Assembly (NCBI GenBank): GCA_026119935.1
Contig: JALRMH010000004.1
Span: 868,001-932,000 of the forward strand
Direction of reading: 5' to 3'
DNA: 64,000 bases
Source: Endothia cerciana
Taxonomy: Eukaryota > Ascomycota > Sordariomycetes > Diaporthales > Cryphonectriaceae
Of the stretch, positions 32,985 through 45,183 are shown one piece after another. Position 1 is the stretch's first letter, and every line of letters starts with the position of its first letter. Both the position numbers and the translations under genes were made by a program. The notes under the pieces were generated by a model, which was given only the letters and a program-made list of their open reading frames with translations, did not search any database and was not told the DNA's origin.

Positions 32985-35900
32985 CCCCGTAATCAGGAGA
33001 CGCAGGCCCCCATTTGCATACGAGGGGGCGGTCACTTGGCTCTAGCGTAGGTGTAGTTATCATCGAATGTATTGCAGCTGAATATGTACAAAAGAAGGGC
33101 CTAAAAGGCGTTATGTTGTGCCGTAGGAGGAAGTCCCCGTAAGGCAGACCAGCAAAGGGCAGAGACAATCCCACAAATGAGCAACACGATCCTCAAATAT
33201 TTACAAAAGAATGAAAAGATGTAACAGCCCCCTTGCCCGTTCAATATCGTTCCAGACGATTTGGCCAGCGGATAAGGGCGGAACTACCACACCGCCTGCG
33301 GTGCTTCCTGTACGTCCCGGCGGACGCGCTTCTCCTTCTTTGTTATGCACCCATAGGCAAGCAGGCCCAGCTGCTCGGGGAGGGCGAAGTGCAAAGGGGA
33401 TTGAAACAAGCGTCCACTCGTTCATGCCTGGTATAGGCTGAGAGAAAAAAGGCTTAAACGTAAGAGAGTCTAGACTGTGTCGCACGTTCGCCCCGCGGCG
33501 GGATCTCGGCACGTGAGTTGGGAGAGCCATCTCGCTCCCGTGCCGGGTTGCCGAGGTGGTCATGTGAACGACCGAAGGCATTCGGGACATCCTGTTCCCA
33601 GCCCCGGCGGTGCTTGCTTGCTCCTTGAAGTACCAAGGCATCTCATAAAGGGAGGAGGGGGGCGAGAGGGTGTTCTCTGAGCAGCCCCGCCAGCGCTGCG
33701 CCTGTTGTTGACTGCGGCGACACTGGCTCTGCCTTTCGAGTACCAGCTTGGCCCGGATCAGACAAGGCACGCTCCTGGCCCCGGCATGCGTAAGAGGCGC
33801 CGCCGCACAACTTTGCTGGTGAGGCGGGGTGAGCGGGGCGAGCGTGACGATGGCTTGGAATCGCACGAAGGGTTGTTGGAACGAGTCGGTACGTTTCTTA
33901 TGTCGAAAGAGAGTGAACTTCGGAGAGCGAGGGTAGAGAATAGTAACGCTGTGCCAGCAGTGTTGCGAAAGATCGACAAAACTATGTCCAGAGAAGAATA
34001 ACGAAGGCCTGCTTCGGGAGGAATGAAGAGATCGTTGAGCTGCTACCAGAGCAGCTGGATGGATGAATGAGTGAGTCCGTCGCTGGATGAACATGTGGAC
34101 GAGAACTCAAGCCTGGCGATTCTAGTGGTATATATATGTGTGCAAAAGAACTGGGCTTCGGATTTGTTTCAATACTCTGTCATCGTCATCGACACACGAG
34201 GGCGTTGAAGCTGGTCACGCCTCGAGGGCTGGATGGATCAGCTGTCTTACATCGACGTCCAGAGTGGGTCGTTGGCTTCCAATCGGTGTACACCGAAACA
34301 TACTACCATCCGTCAAATAAGTCCGAGCTCGCAGATTTCTAGTTCTTTCTTCCATCCCTCCCGGCCTGCCCTCCTGGAGTGATCTTGATCACGGGCGGCC
34401 GCAAGGCGAGTTTGGCATCCACCACCTCCCTCCCTGAGCTCCTACTGTTTCAGTCCAGCTGTGCGGCGGTTTCTGGTGACTATGTGGCTGCGGTCATACA
34501 TCTCGATACCGGCTACTCTCCTTTCGATGGCTATTGTTTACTTCGGACTATCAGCTCCGAGGTTGTTCCCATGAATCGTCATTCGAAGATGCCCAGTCAT
34601 CTTCATGTCCAGCTTCGGATCGTAGGGGCATCTACCGAACAACCCGGGATCGGGCGATCCGCAAGCTCCTTTGACTCGATCTTTGAGATCTGACACGTTC
34701 GACGCCACTTGGAATGCGGCTTGGGAGCGGTGCTCCGGCCCAGGAGCATGACTTGATGCAACGCTGACATGATCGGGCCAGAAGCGCCGCGACCCAGCCA
34801 TGGCCACGCCGCAGCAAGGTCGATTGCGTAGGGTGAGTCGTGAACGTCAAGGACGGCTCATCGTCGTCCACCTTGCGCTTCCATCGCTAGCGCAAATTCC
34901 AACTCGCAAACTTGCTGTGATGGAATCGATGTTGGTCGTCGTTGTTCTTCTTCTTCTTTGCTGTTGGGTTTCACTCCAGAAGACAAGCCAGCCAGACCGT
35001 AAAATCGACGCCTTTCAAAGGTCCCAGGGCACCTCCCATTGCACTTGCGACTGGCACATCCATGTTGGGCTTGATCAATGGCAGCACCAAAGCTGACTAG
35101 CTTCACAGTCGCCAAAGACGGATGCGCCAAGTCACTCTAGCCGGCGACATGCACGGGGCTCTTTCGACGAATCCTTCGACCAAGGTACGTCGGGCTAGCA
35201 ATATTATGGGTTTCCTCGGCTTTCTCGAAAAAGGCCCCACCGTCGCTGCCCCGTTTTCTTATACTCGTAAATCATAGTTCAAGCCAGAATGGCAGCAGCC
35301 GCTTCAACACTTCCGCCGGGCCACCCGCCCCGGGAACAGCCAATGCCCGGGCCAAGGCCAAACTCGAGGGCTTCAACTGTTCAAGGACAAGTGCTACAGT
35401 CTCATCATCCCCAGCAATGGAGGAGGAAGCAGCGAGAGAAGGCCAAAACATTTGCATTTCCATCATCAGAGGGCTCCAGCTACTCAGCTGTGCCTCCTTC
35501 CTGACAACTTTCCCATGTCAGGCTCGACTGGCTCTTCTGCACGATACCAGCCTTTTCCTCGTCTACCGAACCACATAGGAGACATTTGTCCGAGCATTCG
35601 GGAGGTGAGGGCCAAGAAGCTTGGCTCCGCGAGGAGCAGTGCCTGAAAGCACATTTTCCAGCGGCTGCTGCGAGATTGCTGCCGCCACTGGAAGTGGTAA
35701 ACGCGCGCCAAGCGTGTTGCGACTAAGGCATGAATGTTCAGCTGGCAAGCACCAAGCTCGAGAACCAGTCTGCTGACGTCCACTGATAGGCTGAGGACCA
35801 TCAAAAGCAGTGCGCTGCACGCTGTTTGTGAAACTTTAGAGAAACGAAACGAGTAGTGCTAGGGATGGAGAGAAGGGGAAGAAACCAAACCTGACTGCCC

Positions 35901-38900
35901 CTCATGTGCCGTGCCGTGTACTCGATCACGTCTATCCTGCTTCCGGAGAAGTACAATTGGCAGTGGTGGACTCCTAGACGGCGTTGATCTCCTTTGCCAA
36001 GCGTGGTAGCCACATGTAACGGATCGAGCCGTGCGCGCTTATCATGAAACCTCAGTACTAGTGAGGAGCGATAATCGAGAGGCGAAATCATCTGCTGAAA
36101 AAAAAAACCCCCGAACCGGAGGGAGCCAGAGAAAGGAGGAAAAGGAAGAGAGCATCAACAGTGGTGCCAAGAATCTTGAGGATACCGATCTATCTCTCAG
36201 GACCAGACTTGGAAGACCGGACAAGAGGCCTCAAGAGGCAAGAAGCTGCTGCCCCTGGGCCCCGGCAGAATCAAAGCATCCTTTGGGTCCTTGCTGAGCT
36301 GCAGATAAGCTTTACCGGCTTGCAGTTCGCACATGCGCTAGACTTCGTCTCCCGCCACTCTTGGGCGGGTCCCGTCACTCGGGGTCACTCTAGCTGGGAC
36401 AGGATCAGAAACAGGATCTTTTCCTGACAAGGTGGTTGTTGTTGTTGGTGATGGCGGAATGCGGGGGTTAGCCGACCCATGGATTATCGAAGCAGGCGAG
36501 GGTCAGGCGAGCAGATAGGCTGTGAGAGCAACCTCTCCTGCGGCAATCATGTTCTCGCGGGTGTTTTGAGTTGCTGGGAAAACCGGTAAGCATAATCCTG
36601 TCACACCCCGCGGAGAGGTCATCTGCTGAGGTGCCGTCCCAAGGACGCGGGGGACGAGGACGGGCCAAGGTGGCAGGAGATTGGCGTCCCGTACCGGGAC
36701 CCCGGAGCAGTGCCTCGAAAGGATGACGCGGGAATGAGGCTGCGAGGCTCGTGTGGTCCGGGATCGTCCAGATTTGTGGCAGCGTGTGTTGCCATTCAGA
36801 ACCAGGCCCTGGTCATTTCGGGAATGGACTATGCTGCACCGCCAATCTTGATCAGGGAGCCGTGGGGGTTGGTTGGCTGAGGTTACCCCGGGAGCTACAT
36901 GGTAATAACGTCTGTGATGCAGCCGGCATCAAGCTGTGACGCGCCTCTCTTTGTTTCTGCAGCGCGCTGCCGCCCAAGGAGGAGGTGGTGGTGGTGAGGG
37001 GGAGGGTGGCGGTGGTGTGCTTCGTTTCGTCTTACTTCTTCTCGTACCTTGGCTTGGCCCGTGGGTGCTTCTGGTCTGGACTGCTGTGGGACTGTAGCAC
37101 TGTGGCACCTGCATCACCAGGCGATCAGGCCGTGCAGCGCACGCCGGCGTGGGTTTCATTCGATAGAGGAGGGGTTTGTGGGTGGATTGGTGCGCCCGCC
37201 AGCTGCCCTTGTCCCCCTGGCGCCCCTGACGGCATTTGCGGTGAGCCAGGGCGGTGATTGGTGGGCGCGTCTCCTTGTGCCTGCTGATTAAATTTCATGC
37301 CCACCTGGAGGATGTTTCCCGATCGATGCGCTCCATCTGCATATGAATATACTCAGATAGGGGCAGATGGGGTAACATGGTCCCGTAGTAAAGGGGAGGG
37401 CGTAGTCCGTAGTGGCGGTATGTACTTAGAAGGTTGAAGGCCGAACGGGCTTGATGACCTCTCTGGCCGGTCAGCCGAGCAGGAGAGAGACAGGGCGAGT
37501 CGCGACCAGCTTCGATGCTACGTCCTTGAATGGACGGCATCACGAGGACCTGATGAGCGACGGGTCGTGTCGGGACGCTCTCAGACAGGGTCACAGAGGA
37601 GGACCCCGTCATGGAGATGATATGGACGCCCGTTCACCAACATGGCCACCACCAGGCAGGTCCCTGGTGGGCCTGGTGATAGAAGGTAGGATCCCGCCTT
37701 GGTTTCGGCCGATGGCGAGGCAACCGAAAAGGAAGACTGAGGGGCAATTTGAAAGCAGTCGAGAATAGTCCTTGCCACAGCGCTACCCCCCCCCCCCCTA
37801 ACAGTGATCCTTCAGTACGGTGGAGGCCCTCGCAACGGGCCAGTCTGTTATTAGGTACCCGGCTTATGCATCATCCACATTCGCCCCTTCGTCTCGCCCG
37901 CTGTCACGGTTGGTAGCGCAAGGGCAGATTACACTGATTAGGCGGAAACCAGAAGGCTGCCGAGGGGGGAGATGTTATGAGGGGGGGGGGCCACGGGGCC
38001 CAGTACGCAGTAGTAGTGCTGCCTCCCATAGTGCTATAGTACCTACCATTGTACGCTGTTAAGGGATGGATGAGCCTGGGGGGACCACAAAAAAAAAAGG
38101 CACATCCGTGACCCCCCGTACCGTGGCACGCGTGGGTACCCTTACCGCGAGGAAAGGGGGTAGGGACATCCCCACCAGCGCCGGCCAGTGCCATCCCCAT
38201 CCCCATCCCATCCTCGCTTTGCCTGGTACGCCTTTTGCAGCTACCCAAGAGTAAAAAGGCCGACAGGGCCAGGATCTCGCACCTTGTGTGAAATTGACGT
38301 CTACCTGCGAACAACCAGCAGTCTTTTTTTATCCCCCCTTCTTTTTGGGGATCCATATCCAAGTCTGGCCCTGCCTTGCGTTACCTCACCTCACCTTACC
38401 TACCAACACTGCCTACACTTGCAACCATCCGGTTCCTCTTCACCACCGCCACCGTCTTGTGTCCTCTAACCGACTCAACATTCGTTTGATTTACGAGACA
38501 CCCTAATTCATTCCGACCGGGGGTGACGACGACGCCAGTCACTACTACGCTGCACACCAACCTTGTCTGACTCGTTCAATGATCTGAGTTCTGACCTTGG
38601 CAGAGAGAAACCGGCCTGGCCTGGGTGTGGTTGCGACCAGTCGAGCCGCCCAGCAGAGAGCAGAGAGCAAAGAAACCCGTCAGGCGCCGCCTCAGCTTGT
38701 CCTGCCGCCAGCACGCGCGTCTTGCACGTTCCTGCTGCTGGTTTCCTGCACGCTACACCCGCTAAGAAGAAGAAAAACTCTTACAAAGGTGACGGCTGGG
38801 TCTGTTGACTAAGGAACGGCAGAGCGCCGTCGTCGCAACCCAATCCGAGCCCCGGCTTGCATGAAGAGAGCTAGAGATAGCGGAAAGCAGTACTCGACGC

Positions 38901-39191
38901 CCCCCTTCGATCCTCACGGCATTCACATCCACGCCCGTCTGCCACCTTCGCACCTCCCTCTCTGCCTCCCTCTGGTCTCCGCCGACGCGGGAAGCTCTAC
39001 CTGTCACGGGCGAACTCTCACTTACGGCCTAAAACGGTGACGACCCAGACCCACGTCGCTAGGCTCTTTCTCCTTTAACCCCTAGGCCTCGACCGCCATC
39101 TCCTTTCCTTTCAACTGTCGACTTATCGACCGCTTCGTCCAATCCACAACTCAGCTCGACGCGCCAGACGTCAGGAAGACAACTGCCCGTC
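32985..39191. other. 6.2-kb spacer without a supported gene
   Basis: Between the P450 and KNR4. The only long frame is the 297-codon one listed separately. There are runs of 13 C (37786-37798) and 10 G (37981-37990). From about 38.3 kb the sequence becomes pyrimidine-rich on the plus strand, as expected for a long leader or promoter of KNR4. Confidence 0.5.
33201..34094 (-). CDS. Unexplained 297-codon open frame, doubtful gene
   Basis: An ATG-started frame of 297 codons with no recognised domain. The product is rich in Ser, Arg, Pro and His, with no signal peptide or membrane helix. A TATATATA tract lies at about 34129-34136, some 35-42 bp upstream of the ATG in this orientation. At this base composition such a long chance frame would be uncommon in 64 kb but not excluded. 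It could equally be a non-coding transcript. Described because nothing else explains the stretch. Confidence 0.22.
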   Translation of the reverse strand: MFIQRRTHSFIHPAALVAAQRSLHSSRSRPSLFFSGHSFVDLSQHCWHSVTILYPRSPKFTLFRHKKRTDSFQQPFVRFQAIVTLAPLTPPHQQSCAAAPLTHAGARSVPCLIRAKLVLERQSQCRRSQQQAQRWRGCSENTLSPPSSLYEMPWYFKEQASTAGAGNRMSRMPSVVHMTTSATRHGSEMALPTHVPRSRRGANVRHSLDSLTFKPFFSQPIPGMNEWTLVSIPFALRPPRAAGPACLWVHNKEGEARPPGRTGSTAGGVVVPPLSAGQIVWNDIERARGLLHLFILL

Positions 39192-40960
39192 ATGGCGAAT
39201 CCGTACGTTTCACACAAGAGGGAGAGAGGGGGAAAATAAAAAATAAAAAATAAAAATAACATCCTCAGGCCACACACACACAAGCTAACGATGCCCCTGC
39301 GATAACAGATTGAGCGCCACATTCAAGTCCATCTGGCACACCATGACCAGTTATGACCGCCGTGCGTAATGCTCCGGCGTATCTTCCCATCTCGCGATTG
39401 ACGCGTGACTGACCGAACATTGTCGCAGACTCCAGCTACGATTCACCCTTCCGGTCTGGCCGCCACGTTCCCCTCGGCCAGGATGGTCTTACCTCCGTCG
39501 CAACAGCCTCCGAGTCACGGGCAGACATAACATCCCCGTATCCTGACTACAATGGCCGAAGCTCTTTGATGCACCCAGGCGGCGCCACCTCGTACAACGG
39601 TGCCCCGATCTCACCAGCCCTGCCTCCCCAGAGCCCCGGCGCTAACGGGCCATACTCTCCCGGCATGCGGTCCAAGCTCGTGCGAGCCAGCACGGGCGAT
39701 GGGTTCGAGATGCAGAGCCCGGTCGGCGAAATTCCCATGCAGTCTTTTGAGGACGGTCAGCCACCCGCGCCTCCAGTCACACACTCGTGGAAGCGCATTG
39801 ACGCTTGGGCCGAGGACAACTACCCAGAGCTCTGGGACCAGCTCTGCGAGGGCTGCACCGCCAACGACCTGAACGAGCTGGAGCACCAGTTGGACTGCAC
39901 GCTGCCTCCAGATGTCAGGGACTCCCTCCAGGTGCATGATGGCCAGGAGAGAGGCGGCATGCCCACGGGCATCATTTTTGGCTCTATGCTGCTCGACTGC
40001 GAGGAGATGGTGCAGGAGTGGGACCAGTGGCGCAAGGTCAACCACCAGTTCCTCCTGGATACGGCGGTTGTGAACCCCTCAGCCCCCTCTCGAGCTCTTG
40101 GTGGGAGCAGCGAACCATCGTCCTCCAAGTCCGCTGCGGACCCGAGCGGCCCCAACAAGCCAAACGACCTTGCCTGGAGGGAGAAGCTCATAGCCCGCCA
40201 GGATTCGGTGCCCCCGAATTCCATCCGTAAGGCTTATGCTCACGCTGGCTGGATTCCCCTTGTCCGTGACTGGGGTGGCAACAACCTGGCCGTCGACCTG
40301 GCACCTGGACCGAAGGGTCACTGGGGTCAGATTATCCTCTTTGGCCGCGACTACGACACCAAATACGTGGTGGCCCGCTCTTGGGCCCATTTCCTGGCTG
40401 TCGTCGCGGATGACCTGAACAGCGGGAAGTGGTTTATCGATGAGGACACTCAGGAGCTGAAGCTACGTGAGTTCAAGGCGACCCGAGTCGAGCCGGGATA
40501 CCTCGACATTCTGCGATGGAGGATGGATCAGAAATACGGCCGCCGCGCTGCGAAGAGGAGGTCCGCTCCCCCAAGCGGAACTACGTCCCCACCGGTGCCG
40601 AGCTCTCCATACAGCAGCGCTTCGGAGCCTGCTGGGGAGGCCCGTGGTCGATCACTTCACCGCCTGAGTGGTGGCTCTCCACTGGCCAGTCCCATGCGTC
40701 CTGGATATGGCAAGGCGAGCCCCCTGGCCCGTGTCAACGAAGAGGGCGCGGCTCAAGAGCTTACTATTCCAAATGGCAAGGCTCGGGCGGAGAAACTGGT
40801 GGAGGTTGACACGCCTCGTCCCAGCAGCGAGGAGCCTTCTGCTCCCAGGCTCGAAAGTTTGACAAAGGGCGACTCCCCTGAGGATGCAGAGTCTCCAAAG
40901 GTCAACGGAAAGCAGCCAGCCATCGCGACCGAGGAGCCGATGAAGGAGATTGAGATCTGA
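39192..40960 (+). CDS. KNR4/SMI1 homologue, cell wall synthesis regulator
   Basis: Exons 39192-39202, 39309-39361 and 39429-40960 (introns of 106 and 67 nt), 1596 nt, giving 531 aa. The 11-nt first exon encodes only MANP; joining restores LSATFKSIWHTMTSYDRH, the conserved start of fungal Knr4 proteins. The SUKH/SMI1-KNR4 domain runs from about 141 to 372 (SWKRIDAWAEDNYPELWDQL; LPPDVRDSLQVHDGQERGG; GNNLAVDLAPGPKGHWGQII; FGRDYDTKYVVA). The flanks are Ser/Pro-rich and likely disordered, as in yeast Knr4. The yeast protein binds Slt2 and other kinases and coordinates cell wall stress signalling; that role is carried over by homology. Confidence 0.93.
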
Positions 40961-42079
40961 TGGGAATCTGCGATAACGAACATGATACATGCGACGAGCG
41001 GCAAGAGCATACATATACTGTAGAAGGAGGATTGGCGTCCCCGGCGTTTTCACAGTCTCGACTTTAGACGACATCGTTCCTCATGCTCTTCTCAACCCCA
41101 TCTTTGCGGCAATCCGTTATCCCACCCGAGGTTCTCGCGCCAGAAATATCCGAGTCACTGGCCTTCCGTCCTCGATTCCATCCATAACAGCATTTGAGGG
41201 CCGCGCACGAAACAGCTTTCTGTTAGTGCGCCGTTTGTACGAAGCTCGTTGGATCCTCTTTTTCTCGTCTCGGCCGCCTTCATGGGTCGGTGTTTCCAGC
41301 GGCCGGACACATCTAATACACCCTACGCATTTTCAACTAGCTGGGGGGTGTTTCTTCTGTATATTACTTGACTGGCGGCAGAGAGCCTTGGAGCTTATTG
41401 ACCCCAGACCTTGAACGTTCCACTAATTACATTCAAAACCAGGCGGGAGTCCGGTTTCCTTCTTCATTTCTCGGAGTCGGAGAGGATGTGCTTGCGGCGT
41501 TGGCTTGAACCAGAATACGACATCTAGTCGATGACTCGGCCTAGGCGGTGGCGAGACAGTTAGCAGAGAACAGTCTAGAGGATAACTTTGCCATCTTGCA
41601 CTACACACGCGGGCGAACGGTCTTCGCGGATGCCAGAGACTTCGACCTTGAATGAATTTCAGCCTCTTCAGAAGTCGTTCACAATTTGAGCTTTACTGCG
41701 CCTGCGTTTGCTTTGCTACCAGTGACGTACATGCGTTTGCAACCGGAATAAGGCACAAGTGCTTGTAGATCTGTGAACGACTCAACTCCTGGCATCGATC
41801 CATTATCGGTAAGTCATCAAATCTAGACGGCCCTCTGATGCTTGTGTCTCCCGGGTCTGAGGTCTCACCACTTTGGGCGCGAAACGTACAGCAGCTGGGG
41901 CCCCAGCCCAAACTACTTATGTATTCCTTCGTCGACTGTCTTGCCCAGGTGCCCAGGAGATCGGAGTCCAGTCTCCGATACCTCTGCTTGTGTGGTGTCC
42001 GAGGCCTGGTTACGTCTCAGCTGTTCTTCTTTCTTTGATCGCCGTCTTCCTGTGAGACCGCTCTAGGCCGCTATCTTGA
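40961..42079. other. Spacer after KNR4
   Basis: KNR4 3' region followed by about 1 kb without recognisable coding content. Confidence 0.45.
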
Positions 42080-42960
42080 TTGTTGTTCCAGGACGACTCG
42101 ACTTCGCTACCCGCCTGATCGCCCTCCAGGAGCAGATATCCAAGGCAAGGCAATGCCATGATGCCCGGCCACAGGTGCCGACTCGCAGCGATGGATGCCG
42201 GCCCGCGCGACCTTCACTCTGCTCAACCCCCAAGGACCGATACTGCTGCCTTGCCCGGTTGTCAAAGAGACATCCCCAAAGGAAGTTCTTCCGTCCCAGG
42301 GATCAGGTTTCGAAGTGGTACTGCCTGGTGGCTCGAAGGCCATGTAGACCCAAGTATCCCAGGACGGGGATCTCCGTACAACGGCTTACGCAGCTCTTTC
42401 AGAGCATCACTGAACTTTGGAAGCATCTCTCGGGAGCTGGGCGCCATCTACGACAGGCTCTCGAGCAAGATCAGGCAGTACCAGACGGACAAGTGCCTAA
42501 TCTGTGACAAGAAGTTCAACGTCAAGATCAATACGCCAACGGACGGCGTGCTTGGGGGCCTGCATGACGGGGTTGGAGCCAGTGGGCCCCTTCGGGCTCA
42601 CCTCTCTCCCCCCCCCCCCCCTCTGCAGCATATACACTGCCGTAGACGGCCCAAAAGGCCAAGCCCGACGCCTACAAGACCCTCCTCCTCGGTGCTAGTC
42701 GGCTGCCCGTTAGGTGTTGAACGATATCCAGCCGGCCATCGATAGCTTCCCGACAATCTCCGACAGACCCTCGATGAGCGGCCTGCCCGGACGGACAAAA
42801 CTCAAGACCGCACAGCGACAGGTCTTTCTCTCCTGGCTGTCCTGGCGATTCCGAGGCTGTTACGTCTTTCTGGTCTCACGGTCCGGCCCGCGGCAAAGTC
42901 TACAGCCCCCCTCCCCCGGCGTCGATCTTCCGAAAGGTATCGGCTAGAAGGCTGTGAGGA
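42080..42960 (+). pseudogene. Frameshifted coding remnant, possibly PARP/UBC-type fungal protein
   Basis: Protein-like text appears in alternating frames in one direction: RLIALQEQISKARQC, LNPQGPILLPCPVVKE, GFEVVLPGGSKAM then a stop, RPKYPRTGISVQRL with LFQSITELWKHLS, IYDRLSSKIRQYQTDKCLIC, IYTAVDGPK, DAYKTLLLGASRLPV, LNDIQPAIDSFPTIS and FLSWLSWRFRGC. At least five shifts or stops separate these pieces, so the gene is dead. A zinc-finger-like CLICDKKF is visible. From memory the order resembles the region ahead of the catalytic domain in fungal proteins that combine PARP and ubiquitin-conjugating domains; I cannot confirm this here. No catalytic remnant is obvious downstream. Confidence 0.6.
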
Positions 42961-44520
42961 GGGCATTCACGATCCTCGGCGATGACACACCGTCCCGGGG
43001 AGCACTTTGGCCTCAGAGCAAGTGAGGATGCCGGACAGGAGGGAAATGGTGCTTGAAGGGTTCTTCGCCACGGTTTGGGGACTTGTCCCGGATATCGTCT
43101 CTACTACGGATTATGGGCAAGAACAGCTGATTCATGAACCTGATAGTGGGTTGACAGACTCCGATTGGAGGCAGGACTTAGGTTTGTAGGAGGAAATGGA
43201 CTTGCAGATGGCGCCTCTGGCCACATCCAGTACATATCAGTCAGGTCTTCACCTCCATCAATGGGAGCAACAAGCAGTACCCTTTGCTAAACACCTCCAA
43301 ATGGAGGGAATAGACCAAGGAATCTACTTCTCACTGACGATAATGTGGAATGCTCGCAGCTTCTGCAGAACCCTGGAGCTCCTGGAAAAATAAACTAAGA
43401 TCACAAGACGTTTTAGTGCTCCCACAAGGATGGCGTCCTTCCGACCACGTCCAATGCACATAATTCAGTACCTGAATTACGAGACTGAAGAATAATATAT
43501 AGGTGAAGAATGCACACAAAAATTAGAGGGTATTTCAATCCGGATCTGTGAGATTCTTAGTCTCCTTCACCGCACAGAGAGTATAGCGCAGCACTCTCAA
43601 ACATTTCACAACTATGGTGGAAGAAGCCCTTCACGAGATGGATCTCAGCTTCGAGTCACTAGGAAAGGAATCTGCAGAGAGCAATGGTACTCACAAGTTG
43701 CTCGTGACCGTTGGAGACGACTTTAGAGACAGAGTTATAGAGAAGCTAATTTCCCCTTGATAACTGGAGGAGCTGAGAAGATCTCCCATGGCCGTCGATA
43801 TATTCGATGCAGAAAGTATTGTGTTGATATGATAATAGTATATACGAGTCAATTCGATCTAGAATTCTTCCAGATACCATCGTGACGTTAACGAGCCCCA
43901 AGAAATGAACTACTTCTGAAGTATTCAATTAGAACATGCTCAATACCTTCTGGAGCAGGTAGCGGCCCACTCTTACATTTTCACTTTCTATGGAATATTG
44001 TTCGCTTAAGGGATACTAGCTGATACTATGATTATGATGATCCTTCTGTCCGATGATGAGCCTCGCTGTACATTGAAGATAATCAGATGACAGACAGTTG
44101 TTAAACTATTCACATTTTGTTCACTCGACAGTGACAATTTTTGTAAATAGCTCGAGTAGCATGTTCACCTTGCCGAAATCCGAACTCGCACAAAGTCAAC
44201 CTTGGAATTGCATGGATTCAGATGTCAAGAACCGTTGTCCTCTTCGAACAAGCAGAACAAAAATCTAGTCACTCCTTCTCGTTTCATCACAAGCACTACA
44301 CAATGGTAAGTATATATACTCCTGCCCCCCGGTCCATCCCGTTATTCGCCGCTCAACTATTTTCTTCTCTGTTATCACCAAGCAATGAGACAATAACACC
44401 ATAATACGGTGGGGACTGTGCTTCAGTATATGGATGCCCTATAAATCATCCAAGCACAGTCAGCCAATGGCTATGCCCGGCGTTCGACCGGTGGCGACCA
44501 GCCCACTGGTTAGTAAGGCT
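42961..44520. other. AT-richer spacer
   Basis: No intact gene. About 43.4-44.3 kb is visibly richer in A and T than the neighbouring genes. At 44303 an ATG is followed directly by GTAAGT, a possible one-codon first exon (see findings). Confidence 0.4.
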
Positions 44521-45060
44521 CTGGCGAGCAAGCTATGCACTCAAGGCAGAGTCTCCCAGCCCGCCAACGAATATAAGAGGCACGAAGCTGTGGCCGGACC
44601 TCAGCCGTCCAATACGTATCCTTCCAGCCACCAAGCCAATGCAACCAGGCTCACTACCAGTAGCCTGCTATCGAGCCTATCTTCAATCATCACGGGGATA
44701 GGCACCGGGCTGTGAATGGCCGCAGGCCATTCAATAATTACTCTCCCAATAATCAAGCCAACGAAGCTCAGGTTCACTACCAGCAGCCTATTATCGAGCC
44801 TCTTTTTATACGCCACGAGAACAGGTGCCAGGCTGTGAATGGCCCGCAGCCAATCAATACCTATTAGCTGCAGGCCATTCAATATGTATTCTTCCGTTCA
44901 CCAAGCCGCCACAGCTCAGGTTCACTACCAACAGCATCCTGTCAATTCTACTTCCATCCATCACGGGACAGGCACCAGGCCGTGAATGGCCCACAGCCGT
45001 CCAATATCTATATAAACAACCAAGCCCATATGAACTTTAACTCATTACCACTACCAGCAG
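44521..45060 (+). repeat. Diverged tandem repeat family, unit about 120 bp
   Basis: Three units and partial units at both ends. The landmark CAAGCC recurs at 44632, 44754, 44902 and 45021, so spacing is 122, 148 and 119 bp. Shared blocks are CAGGTTCACTACCA, a GGCACCAGGC-like element and GTGAATGGCC, then CAGCC..CCAATA. The unit starting 44754 reads as protein (AQVHYQQPIIEP ... QAVNGPQPINTY) and similar text recurs in other units, but in different frames because of single-base indels and with stops. It therefore looks like a decayed coding repeat rich in Gln, Asn and Pro. Confidence 0.7.
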
Positions 45061-45183
45061 CCAGCCATCGCCTCTGGATCCAGCCATCCCATGATCCTGC
45101 CATAGGCTATCTACCAACAGCCCTCTAACGTCCAGACTTACAATCAGACCCCTAACGCCTAGACTCTAAATCGGCACTCCAAC

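Noticed and set aside
44521..45060. CRISPR array
   Set aside because: The repeats are ~120 bp, diverged and eukaryotic, with no short repeat and unique spacer pattern.
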